Below are positions 10,447 through 18,836 of a stretch of 38,815 nucleotides of DNA, piece after piece (position 1 is the stretch's first letter; each line of letters opens with the position of its first letter). The position numbers and the translations under genes are program-made. The notes under the pieces are model-generated. The model was not told where the DNA came from, searched no databases, and saw only the letters and a list, made by a program, of their open reading frames with translations. The stretch covers positions 1 through 38,815 of the forward strand of contig NZ_SOHA01000004.1 of the NCBI RefSeq assembly GCF_004403065.1. The letters are read 5' to 3'. The DNA comes from Cryobacterium cryoconiti. Lineage in GTDB: Bacteria > Actinomycetota > Actinomycetes > Actinomycetales > Microbacteriaceae.

Positions 10447-11378
10447 CACAACCGCAACACACCGGAGGACGAGTGAACGTGCTCACCAAACCAGAAGTCA
10501 TCGGCACCATCGAGGAACTGCGGAGCCGCCTGATCGACGCGCAGAGTCGCATCGAGAGCGAGCGTGCCGGGCGCGGCGACGACGCGGGCGGCACGCCCCG
10601 CATCGTGCTGGTCCCGACCATGGGCGCCCTGCACGCCGGACACCTGACCCTGGTGCGTCGGGCCCGCAGCCTGGGCGAGATCGTGGTGGTGTCGATTTTC
10701 GTCAACCCGCTGCAGTTCGGCGCCGGAGAAGACCTCGGCACCTATCCGCGCACCCTCGATGCTGACGTCGCCGCCCTGGCCGCCGAGGGCGTTCCGTTCG
10801 TTTTCGCCCCGACCAGCCAGGTGATGTATCCCGACGGTGACGCCTCCACCCGGGTGACCGCCGGCACCGTCGGGAGCCTCTTCGAGGGAGCCGCGCGCCC
10901 CGGGCACTTCGACGGCATGCTGACGGTCGTCGCGAAGCTGTTCAACATCGTCGGTCCCGACGTGGCCGTCTTCGGCCAGAAAGACGCGCAGCAGGTGTTC
11001 CTGGTCGAACGGATGCTGGCTGACCTCGACTTCCGAACCCGCATCGAGGTCGTCCCGATCGTGCGCGAAGACGGCGGACTCGCCCTGTCCAGCCGCAATC
11101 GCGCTCTCGAACCTGACCAGCGCGCCGCCGCCCGGGCGCTGTCCGCGGGGCTTGCGGACGCGGCCTCCGTCGCCGGTCAGGGAGCCGAGGTCGCGCTGCA
11201 GGTCGCTCACGCGCGGATCGACGCCGAACCGCTGGTTAAACTGGACTATCTCGTTGTCGTCGACCCCCGGACCTTCCTTCCGGTCCGGGCCCTGCATCAC
11301 GGCCCGGCTCGCATGCTGGTCGCCGCGCTGGTCGGTCACACCCGGCTGATCGACAACGTGGCCCTGGAACTTCCCTAG
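10443..11378 (+). CDS. panC: Pantothenate synthetase (pantoate-beta-alanine ligase)
   Basis: Condenses pantoate and beta-alanine with ATP to pantothenate. Family motifs are VPTMGALHAGH, VSIFVNPLQFG, LFNIVGPDVAVFGQKDAQQ and VREDGGLALSSRN, all present and in order. Start is uncertain. The ATG at 10443 overlaps the upstream stop as ATGA, like its neighbours. An in-frame GTG at 10473 has GGAGG (10464-10468) just 4 bases upstream and would give 301 residues; GTG 10479 is also possible. The enzyme domain starts near residue 50 of the long form, so all options keep it whole. No panD is found between panC and lysS. Confidence 0.95.
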   Translation: MTQPQHTGGRVNVLTKPEVIGTIEELRSRLIDAQSRIESERAGRGDDAGGTPRIVLVPTMGALHAGHLTLVRRARSLGEIVVVSIFVNPLQFGAGEDLGTYPRTLDADVAALAAEGVPFVFAPTSQVMYPDGDASTRVTAGTVGSLFEGAARPGHFDGMLTVVAKLFNIVGPDVAVFGQKDAQQVFLVERMLADLDFRTRIEVVPIVREDGGLALSSRNRALEPDQRAAARALSAGLADAASVAGQGAEVALQVAHARIDAEPLVKLDYLVVVDPRTFLPVRALHHGPARMLVAALVGHTRLIDNVALELP

Positions 11379-11484
11379 GACGCACCACCAGCCGCACCTG
11401 TCACCACCACGTCGTCACACCCCTTTATGAGCAAGCGCGGGAGCGCCGGGCACCGCCCGGCCGCCACCTGCCACGGAGAACCGC

Positions 11485-12993
<1,509 letters not shown>

Positions 12994-13000
12994 TCGCGGT

Positions 13001-13171
13001 ATGAGTTCCGAGCCTCCCCGCGAGCCCGCGCCGGGCGAAGCCGAGCCCGGCGTGCCGGCCCGACGCGCCCGCCGTCGCCCGACCCTGCTGGAACTCTCGA
13101 TCTGGGTGGGCGTCGCGGGAACCGGGATCTACGCCATCGGCACCGGCATCGCGGGGATGCTGGACAAGTAG
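13001..13171 (+). CDS. Small single-pass membrane protein (56 aa), unknown
   Basis: A short frame starting at the ATG at 13001, only 7 bases after the lysS stop. The first ~30 residues are rich in Pro, Glu and Arg, ending in a positive cluster RRARRRP. One hydrophobic segment LLELSIWVGVAGTGIYAIGTGIAG follows (about residues 30-53), then LDK. This is the layout of a small anchored membrane protein with the N-terminus inside. I do not recognise a family. Support is the spacing, the codon use (GC at third positions) and the coherent membrane topology; there is no strong Shine-Dalgarno. Confidence 0.6.
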   Translation: MSSEPPREPAPGEAEPGVPARRARRRPTLLELSIWVGVAGTGIYAIGTGIAGMLDK

Positions 13172-13214
13172 CACCGCGCCCCGCCCGCCGTTTTCCCGTA
13201 TCGTTGGAGACATC

Positions 13215-13391
13215 ATGGACAACTTCTGGGTCAGCGCTTTCTGGTCGCTCCTGCCCACCGTCGCGGTCGGGCTCATCTTCTGGATTGTGATGCGTTCCAT
13301 CGTGCGGGCCGACCGCACGGAGCGGAAGGTTTACGCCCGGATCGAGGCGGAAGAACGCGCCAAGCTCGGGCTCGACAAACCGGTCACCTAG
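13215..13391 (+). CDS. Small membrane protein (58 aa), unknown
   Basis: ATG start at 13215 with GGAGA about 7 bases upstream. It has one N-terminal membrane segment (FWSLLPTVAVGLIFWIVM, about residues 9-26). A charged helical tail follows, RADRTERKVYARIEAEERAKLG, likely cytoplasmic and amphipathic. It ends 6 bases before the cardiolipin synthase gene, so it is probably in the same operon. I recall similar short proteins annotated as hypothetical next to lysS or cls in Microbacteriaceae, but no function is known. Confidence 0.72.
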   Translation: MDNFWVSAFWSLLPTVAVGLIFWIVMRSIVRADRTERKVYARIEAEERAKLGLDKPVT

Positions 13392-13397
13392 CACCCG

Positions 13398-14861
13398 ATG
13401 TTCGGCATCGACATCTCGACCGTCATCCTGGTGATTGCCCTGGTGGTCGATTTCACCATCCGTGTGGTGGCCATCATCGTCGTTCCCCGCAACAGACGGC
13501 CCACCTCGGGCATGGCCTGGCTGCTCGCCATCTTCTTCCTGCCGTATATCGGAGCGCTGCTCTTCCTGCTGATCGGCTACCGCACCCTGCCGAAGAAGCG
13601 GTTGGAGATGCAGGAGGAGATCAACCAGTTCATCCTCGACAGCACCGAGGGGATCGAGCAGGTGCGCCGCGACCACCCCTGGCCGCCGTGGCTCGATTCC
13701 GTCGTCGAACTCAACCGCAACCTGGGGTCGATGCCCCTGGTCGGCGGCAATCAGGCTCGGCTGCTCGGCGACTACGAGAGCACGTTCGCCGAGATGGTGA
13801 CCGACATCGACCGGGCGCGCAACTTCGTGCACGTCGAGTTCTACATCCTCTCTCTGGATCCGACCACCGCGCCGTTCTTCGATTCCCTCGAGAACGCCGT
13901 CAAGCGCGGCGTCACGGTGCGGGTGCTGATGGACCACATCCAGTCGATGCGCAAACCCGGCTACCGCGAAACCCTGCGACGACTCACCGACTCCGGCGTG
14001 AAGTGGGAGTTGCTCCTGCCGCTGCAGCCGCTCAAGGGCAAGTGGCAGCGACCTGACCTGCGCAACCACCGTAAGGTGCTGGTGATCGATGGCACGGTCG
14101 GCTACATGGGGTCGCAGAACGTCATCGACCGCACGTACAACATGCCCAGGAACATCCGTCGCGGCCTGAAGTGGAAAGACCTGATGACCCGGGTCGAGGG
14201 GCCGATCGTGTCGGGTCTCAACGCGATCTTCATCACCGACTGGTACAGCGAGACCAACGACTTGCTCACCCGGGACATCCAGCCCGTGCCGACCGACATC
14301 GCGCCGCACTCCCTGGACTGTCAGGTCGTGCCCAGCGGGCCCGGCTTCGAGGGTGAGAACAACCTGCGCCTGTTCCTCGCATTGCTCTACTACGCCCAGG
14401 AACGCATCGTCATCACCAGCCCGTATTTCGTGCCTGATGAGTCGATCATGTACGCCATCACGACGGCCACCCAGCGGGGGCTGCACGTGGAGCTGTTCGT
14501 CTCAGAGGTCGGCGATCAGGCCCTCGTGCACCACGCGCAACGCTCGTACTACGAGGAACTGCTGCGGGCGGGCGTGAAGATCTACCTCTACAAGGCGCCC
14601 TACGTGCTGCACGCCAAGCACTTCACGATCGACGATGAGGTGGCCGTGATCGGGTCGAGCAACATGGACATGCGGTCATTCAGTCTCAACTTCGAGGTGT
14701 CGATGATGGTGCGTGGCCGTTCCTTCGTGAAGCAGCTGCGGGAGGTCGAAGACGGCTACCGGGCTGACAGCCGCGAGCTCACCCTGGAGGAGTGGATGAA
14801 GCAGCCGCTGCGCTCCACGGTGCTCGACAACCTCGCCCGGCTGACCTCCGCCGTGCAGTAG
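13398..14861 (+). CDS. cls: Cardiolipin synthase (phospholipase D superfamily)
   Basis: Membrane enzyme that makes cardiolipin from two phosphatidylglycerols, or transfers a phosphatidyl group in related reactions. Two N-terminal membrane segments (about residues 6-28 and 35-55) match the PLD nuclease N-terminal domain. Two HKD motifs follow: one from His224 (HRKVLVID, then GYMGSQN) and one from His405 (HAKHFTIDDE, then GSSNMDMRS). The 487-residue length fits bacterial Cls. It starts 6 bases after the small membrane protein gene. Substrate preference cannot be read from sequence alone. It converges on the dsrE-like gene. Confidence 0.93.
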   Translation: MFGIDISTVILVIALVVDFTIRVVAIIVVPRNRRPTSGMAWLLAIFFLPYIGALLFLLIGYRTLPKKRLEMQEEINQFILDSTEGIEQVRRDHPWPPWLDSVVELNRNLGSMPLVGGNQARLLGDYESTFAEMVTDIDRARNFVHVEFYILSLDPTTAPFFDSLENAVKRGVTVRVLMDHIQSMRKPGYRETLRRLTDSGVKWELLLPLQPLKGKWQRPDLRNHRKVLVIDGTVGYMGSQNVIDRTYNMPRNIRRGLKWKDLMTRVEGPIVSGLNAIFITDWYSETNDLLTRDIQPVPTDIAPHSLDCQVVPSGPGFEGENNLRLFLALLYYAQERIVITSPYFVPDESIMYAITTATQRGLHVELFVSEVGDQALVHHAQRSYYEELLRAGVKIYLYKAPYVLHAKHFTIDDEVAVIGSSNMDMRSFSLNFEVSMMVRGRSFVKQLREVEDGYRADSRELTLEEWMKQPLRSTVLDNLARLTSAVQ

Positions 14862-14896
14862 CCCACACGGACCAAAGCCGTCGTCTCGCCGGGCAT

Positions 14897-14920
14897 CGGT
14901 GGTCGAGCCTGTCGAGACCG
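14897..14920. repeat. Short GGTCGAGCCTGTCGAGACC-type intergenic repeat
   Basis: The segment between convergent cls and the dsrE-like gene holds a partly self-complementary motif (GGTC...GACC ends, two TCGA cores). From memory, close variants of it are scattered between genes in many Microbacteriaceae and related genomes. It probably serves as a weak bidirectional terminator or is a repetitive extragenic element. Only one copy was seen in this window. Confidence 0.5.
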
Positions 14921-14922
14921 TG

Positions 14923-15276
14923 TCACACCCGCACGTAGGCCCAACCCGTGAACTGCCGCGCCGCCAGGTGGGCGACGGCCGCCGGCACGACGCCGACGCC
15001 ACCCCGCAACCGGCCGGCTTCCATCCCGGCCGATCGCAGGCTGTTGGTACAGGCCACAACCTGGACGGGCCCGCCATCCAGTGCGGCCAAGTGAGGCTCG
15101 AGCACCGATCCGGCCGTCAGAAAACTGACGCACGGCCCCTGGATCACGAGCTCGACGATGACGTGCGGCAACTGTTCCCGGGCGTTGAGGGCCATACGGA
15201 TGCCGGCCTGGATGCTCGCCGCATCGGCGCCGCTGACGTGGAGGAGCAGTCCGGTGTCGTTCCTGCGAGCGCTCAC
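14923..15276 (-). CDS. DsrE-like sulfur-relay family protein
   Basis: A 117-residue cytoplasmic protein with the DsrE/DsrF-like fold pattern. LLLHVSGADAASIQAGIRMALNA forms the first strand-helix, then VIVELVIQGPCVSFL, then VVACTNSLRSAGM. Cysteines are at 49 and 76; the second lies in the position where DsrE-type proteins often carry their sulfur-accepting Cys. I chose the GTG that overlaps the ccdA-like stop as GTGA; the longer upstream frame runs inside that gene. It is last in the minus-strand operon after the dsbA-like and ccdA-like genes. The partner and substrate are unknown; transfer of persulfide sulfur is known for characterised family members only. Confidence 0.75.
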   Translation of the reverse strand: MSARRNDTGLLLHVSGADAASIQAGIRMALNAREQLPHVIVELVIQGPCVSFLTAGSVLEPHLAALDGGPVQVVACTNSLRSAGMEAGRLRGGVGVVPAAVAHLAARQFTGWAYVRV

Positions 15277-16136
15277 GGCCGGGCGATCGGCTCTGCCGGC
15301 TGCCCCTGGTCGGCCTGATCCGGATCCGCCGGTCGGCGGCCGCGCAGGAAGGAGATCACGCCGACGACCATCAGCACGCCGATCGCCAGCAGGCCGAACA
15401 GAAGATTGGACATGCCCGATGAGGCATTCAACACGAAGGACTCGGCGGCGAACTGATCGCCGATGGTCAGGATGCCCCCCAGTCCGGCCGTTCCGTCGGT
15501 CGCCAGGAGGAGCGCACCGATTCCGATGGAGAGCAAGCCGGAGATGATCAGCAACCACGAGTTCCGCCAGGGTCCGATCTGGACCATCCGGGGCCGAAGC
15601 CAGCCTCGCTCCGCGATCCGCAGCCGGTCCCAGACCAGCGCCAGCACGAACAGGGGCACCGTCATTCCGAGCGCGTAGATGGCCAGCAGGACACCGCCGT
15701 AGGCGGCGTTTCCGCTCACGGCGGCAACCGTGAGTACCGAGCCGAGGATCGGCCCCGCGCACACCCCGGCAACCCCGTAGACCGATCCCAGGAGGAAGAC
15801 CGAGGCCGACGAGGTGCCCTCAGCGCCGCCGCCGCGGGAGAACGCCGGCAGCCTGATGCCGAAGAGCTGGACCAGGCCGAGTGCGATGACGAGTGATGCT
15901 GCGACGATCACGAATCCGGTTCGGTTCTGAGTCAGGAAGGCCCCGAGCGTGCCGGCGAGAACGCCGATCGGCACCAGAGTGGTGATCAGTCCCAGGTAGA
16001 AGAGGCCGGTGCGCGCGAGGAGTTTCGTGGGCGTCGAGAACGCGTAGGCGAAGAACGCGGGGAGGAGCAGGACCGAACAGGGGCTCAGCAGCGTCAGGAC
16101 GCCGCCGATCAGTGCTCCGGCGTATCCGATATCCAT
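15273..16136 (-). CDS. CcdA / DsbD-like transmembrane thiol-electron carrier
   Basis: A 287-residue membrane protein with six or seven hydrophobic segments. Two conserved cysteines are where the CcdA family places its redox pair: Cys20 in LTLLSPCSVLLLPAFF and Cys126 in VAGVCAGPILGSVL. CcdA proteins pass electrons from cytoplasmic thioredoxin across the membrane to extracytoplasmic thioredoxin-like proteins. The tail is Asp/Gln/Pro-rich and cytoplasmic. Its ATG shares one base with the stop of the dsbA-like gene (TAATG), so the pair is coupled. No cytochrome c biogenesis gene (resB/resC) is nearby, so the partner is more likely the adjacent thioredoxin-fold protein. Confidence 0.88.
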   Translation of the reverse strand: MDIGYAGALIGGVLTLLSPCSVLLLPAFFAYAFSTPTKLLARTGLFYLGLITTLVPIGVLAGTLGAFLTQNRTGFVIVAASLVIALGLVQLFGIRLPAFSRGGGAEGTSSASVFLLGSVYGVAGVCAGPILGSVLTVAAVSGNAAYGGVLLAIYALGMTVPLFVLALVWDRLRIAERGWLRPRMVQIGPWRNSWLLIISGLLSIGIGALLLATDGTAGLGGILTIGDQFAAESFVLNASSGMSNLLFGLLAIGVLMVVGVISFLRGRRPADPDQADQGQPAEPIARP

Positions 16137-16876
16137 TACGGGGTGGCTTCGGCGAGTTCGCGATCAATGGCCTGGCGGAAGACCTCGACGGGTTGGGCGC
16201 CGGAGATGGGAGTGTCGTTCACGAGGAACAGCGGTGTTCCCGTTGCGCCGAACGAGTGAGCCTCGTCGGTGTCTGCGGTTACGGACTCCAGGAACCCCGG
16301 GTCGTCCAGGTCGCTCTCGAAGCGAGCCATGTCGGGCACCCCGATGTCCCGGCCGATCTGGAGCAGGCGCTCCCGTGGAAGGTCGAGGTGAGCCCGCTCG
16401 GGGGCATCCCGGAACGTCGCCTCGTTGAACTCCCAGAACAAACCCTGCGCCCCGGCCGCCCGGCCCGCAACGGCGGCGTCGATCGACTCCTGGCCGAAGA
16501 CGGTCAGGTCGCGCCATTCGATGCGCACCTGGCCGGACTGCACGTATTCGTCGACGATGGTCGGGAGCGTGTCTCGGGCGAAGACGGCGCAGAAGGGGCA
16601 CCGGTAGTCCGAATACTCCACCAGGACGACGGGGGCATCCGTTTCACCGAGTGCCGTCGGGTCCCCGTCAATTCGACGGGACATGTCGATGGTCGGTTCC
16701 TCGGCGCCCTGTTCGTCGGCAGCTCCTGTTGTCGCCCCCTGCTGGGCTGCGCCGGTCTGCGCCGCGTACCCGACTCCCAGCACGGCTACAATCGCGACAG
16801 CAGCAAGGATGAAGTACAGGCGTCCGCGTCGCCGGGGGGAGCCCGCTGAACGGTTGGTCGGTGGTGCAGTCGCCAT
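16136..16876 (-). CDS. Membrane-anchored DsbA-like thiol oxidoreductase
   Basis: A 246-residue protein with a positively charged N-terminus (RRRGRL), one membrane segment (about residues 20-38) and a low-complexity linker. A DsbA-type thioredoxin fold follows. The redox motif is CPFC (Cys93, Cys96) in YSDYRCPFC, and the cis-Pro loop is GATGTPLFLV. I chose the ATG at 16876, which has a GGAGGG Shine-Dalgarno about 8 bases upstream. The longer frame continues through the divergent promoter and over the operator. It is first in the dsbA-ccdA-dsrE-like operon. It could act as an oxidase, reductase or isomerase; the coupled CcdA favours a reduced, reductase/isomerase role. Family PF13462 or PF01323 (thioredoxin 4 / DsbA). 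Confidence 0.9.
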   Translation of the reverse strand: MATAPPTNRSAGSPRRRGRLYFILAAVAIVAVLGVGYAAQTGAAQQGATTGAADEQGAEEPTIDMSRRIDGDPTALGETDAPVVLVEYSDYRCPFCAVFARDTLPTIVDEYVQSGQVRIEWRDLTVFGQESIDAAVAGRAAGAQGLFWEFNEATFRDAPERAHLDLPRERLLQIGRDIGVPDMARFESDLDDPGFLESVTADTDEAHSFGATGTPLFLVNDTPISGAQPVEVFRQAIDRELAEATP

Positions 16877-16915
16877 GCTTTTTTGCCCTCCAAGGTGCGT
16901 GAACGAGACGTTCAT

Positions 16916-16929
16916 AATGTATATACATT
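16916..16929. promoter_or_regulatory. Palindromic operator, probable GntR (HutC-type) site
   Basis: AATGTATATACATT is a perfect 14-bp palindrome in the 71-bp gap between the divergent dsbA-like gene and gntR. Its core GTATATAC fits the GTnTAnAC pattern known for HutC-subfamily (UTRA-domain) GntR regulators, and the adjacent regulator belongs to that subfamily. The TA-rich core could also serve as a -10 region on either strand, so binding would block both promoters. Confidence 0.7.
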
Positions 16930-16947
16930 TAGCGAGAAAGGACAGCG

Positions 16948-17706
16948 GTGACAGGACACGCACAGGTAGACGCGCGCGCCGCTGAGCCGGCTTTGCGCAG
17001 GCCTCTCTGGGAGAGCATCGGCGCGGACCTCGCGGACCGCGTTGCCAGGGGTGAGTTCACGGACGGGTTTCCCGGTGAACTCGGCCTGGCCGAGGCGTAC
17101 GGCGTCAGCCGGGGTACGATCCGCAACGCCTTGCGCCCCCTCAGGGAGGCGGGCGTCGTCAGCGCGCAGAGAGGCAAGAAGCCTCGGGCGATCGTGGGTG
17201 GCCGGGGGAGCGCTTTCGGCCCCGTCTACAGCCTGTTCGCGTCGGTGCAGGAATCCGGGATGTCGCAGCGCAGCATCGTCCTGGAGCGACGCCTCGTGAC
17301 CGATCCGGCCATCGCCGCCCGCCTCTCGCTTCCGCCGACCGAGGAGCTGCTCAAGCTGTCCCGCCTGCGTCTCGCCGACGAGGAACCGTTTGCGGTCGAT
17401 CACGTGTGGCTTCCGGCCGCGCTGGTTCGCCCGCTTCTCGACGTTGACTTCGCCGAAACCGCGCTCTACAAGGAACTCTCGGAACGATGCGGCATCACCG
17501 TGGACGGTGGAGTCGAGGAACTGCGCGCCGACACCGCCGCGGCATTGGATGTCGAACGCCTCGGCTGTGCCCTGGGTGCCCCGATGTTCCGCATCCAGCG
17601 AATCGGCTACCACCGAGGGGCCGCCGTCGAACTGCGCTGCAGCCATATTCTGGGCGAGCACTATTCCGTGACCGCAACGTTCGGTGAGGGAGTGCCGAGC
17701 TCCTAG
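16948..17706 (+). CDS. GntR family transcriptional regulator, HutC/UTRA type
   Basis: A 252-residue regulator. The N-terminal winged helix-turn-helix spans about residues 15-85, with GELGLAEAYGVSRGTIRNAL as the recognition region and a wing near VSAQRGKKPRAIV. A UTRA effector-binding domain fills the rest (about 90-245; ELLKLSRLRLADEEPFAVDHVWLP is typical). The GTG start has AAAGGA 6 bases upstream. It is divergent from the dsbA-like operon with a palindrome between, so autoregulation and control of that operon are likely. UTRA domains usually bind small organic ligands; the ligand is unknown. Confidence 0.9.
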   Translation: MTGHAQVDARAAEPALRRPLWESIGADLADRVARGEFTDGFPGELGLAEAYGVSRGTIRNALRPLREAGVVSAQRGKKPRAIVGGRGSAFGPVYSLFASVQESGMSQRSIVLERRLVTDPAIAARLSLPPTEELLKLSRLRLADEEPFAVDHVWLPAALVRPLLDVDFAETALYKELSERCGITVDGGVEELRADTAAALDVERLGCALGAPMFRIQRIGYHRGAAVELRCSHILGEHYSVTATFGEGVPSS

Positions 17707-17716
17707 GCCCGATGCG

Positions 17717-17786
17717 CCGACAGCGACAGCAAGAGCGAAAGCAAAATCCGGGGCGATCGGGTCACCGGGCCGGCCTGTGCTGTCGG
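17717..17786. terminator. Possible bidirectional terminator between convergent genes
   Basis: CCGACAGC (17717-17724) is repeated inverted as GCTGTCGG (17779-17786), enclosing GC-rich sequence that can fold further. It lies in the 86-base gap between convergent gntR and the exonuclease gene. There is no T-run and the loop is long, so support is weak. Confidence 0.3.
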
Positions 17787-17792
17787 GGTTGA

Positions 17793-18737
17793 TCAGGACA
17801 AGGCGGAGAGGGCACCTCGAGCGCGTTTCAGGGAGGAGTCCAGCCCCCACGAGATCGACAGACGCTCCAGCTCGGCACCCTGTTCGGGCGTGCTCGAGCG
17901 GATGCGGGCATCGAACGCCGGCAGGGTGAGGTCGCGCACCACATTCACCACGGCCGGGGCCACCGTGAGGTACTGCGCGGCGGCGAGGATCTTCGCGCGC
18001 ACGGCCGCGCCCAGAGTGGAACTCGGATCGGCGGCGGCCGCCACGATCGCGTTCAGGTCTCCGTAGTCGGCGAGCAGTGACGCCGCGGTCTTCTCACCCA
18101 CGCCGGCCACGCCGGGCAGCCCGTCCGAGGCGTCGCCGCGCAACGCGGCGAAGTCTGCGTATTGTGCCGGGGTCACGCCGGTCTTGATCGTGAGGGTTGC
18201 GTCGGTGAGCACTTCCAGTCGTGCCATACCGCGACCGGTGTAGATCACCCGCACGCCGCGCGAGTCGTCGACGAGTTGAAACAGATCGCGGTCTCCGGTG
18301 ATCACGTCTACCGGAATGTCGGAGTGTGAGGCGAGGGTGCCGATCACGTCATCGGCTTCGTGGTGGGCGGCGCCGATGATGGGAATTCCCAGAGCGGTGA
18401 GCACGTCGCGGATGATCGGAACCTGCGGGCTGAGCAGGTCGGGTACAACCTCGATCGACGAGCCCGCATCCGTTGCCGGCTCCGCGGCCACTCGGTGGGT
18501 CTTGTAGGTCGGGATGAGATCAACCCGCCACTGCGGGCGCCAGTCGTCGTCCCAGCAGGCCACGATCTCCGTCGGCGCGAACTCGGTCGCAAGCCGGGCG
18601 ATCATGTCGAGCAGCCCCCGCACCGCGTTGACCGGCTCGCCACTGGGCGCGCGCACGGTGTCGGGAACACCGTAGAACGCCCGGAAATACAGGGCAGCGG
18701 TGTCGAGGAGCATCCGGCGCTCGGGCTGAGTGGTCAC
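17793..18737 (-). CDS. 5'-3' exonuclease (PolA N-terminal-domain type)
   Basis: Stand-alone flap/5'-3' exonuclease related to the N-terminal domain of DNA polymerase I, probably acting on RNA primers or flaps. The sequence shows VITGDRDLFQLVDD and the helix-hairpin-helix GDASDGLPGVAGVGEKTA. It also has several conserved acidic residues (MLLDTAALYFRAF, ACWDDDWRPQWR). I chose the GTG at 18737, giving 314 residues. An in-frame ATG at 18713 (306 residues) begins right at the first conserved strand and is nearly as likely. The Shine-Dalgarno is weak for both. It is downstream of pgi on the same strand, with a hairpin between. Confidence 0.9.
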   Translation of the reverse strand: MTTQPERRMLLDTAALYFRAFYGVPDTVRAPSGEPVNAVRGLLDMIARLATEFAPTEIVACWDDDWRPQWRVDLIPTYKTHRVAAEPATDAGSSIEVVPDLLSPQVPIIRDVLTALGIPIIGAAHHEADDVIGTLASHSDIPVDVITGDRDLFQLVDDSRGVRVIYTGRGMARLEVLTDATLTIKTGVTPAQYADFAALRGDASDGLPGVAGVGEKTAASLLADYGDLNAIVAAAADPSSTLGAAVRAKILAAAQYLTVAPAVVNVVRDLTLPAFDARIRSSTPEQGAELERLSISWGLDSSLKRARGALSALS

Positions 18738-18776
18738 GGGGGCATCCTTGCACGATGATCGACCGAGTCGCCACTT

Positions 18777-18820
18777 CCACTTTCCTGCCAACCGGACTGC
18801 TCAGGTCGGCAGGAAAGTGG
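18777..18820 (-). terminator. Hairpin downstream of pgi, probable terminator
   Basis: CCACTTTCCTGCC (18777-18789) and its exact inverse (18808-18820) form a 13-bp perfect stem with an 18-base loop. It begins 17 bases after the pgi stop and precedes the exonuclease start. There is no clear T-run, so it may also be an mRNA-stabilising structure. Confidence 0.55.
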
Positions 18821-18836
18821 CTCCGCCGGGGTGGAG

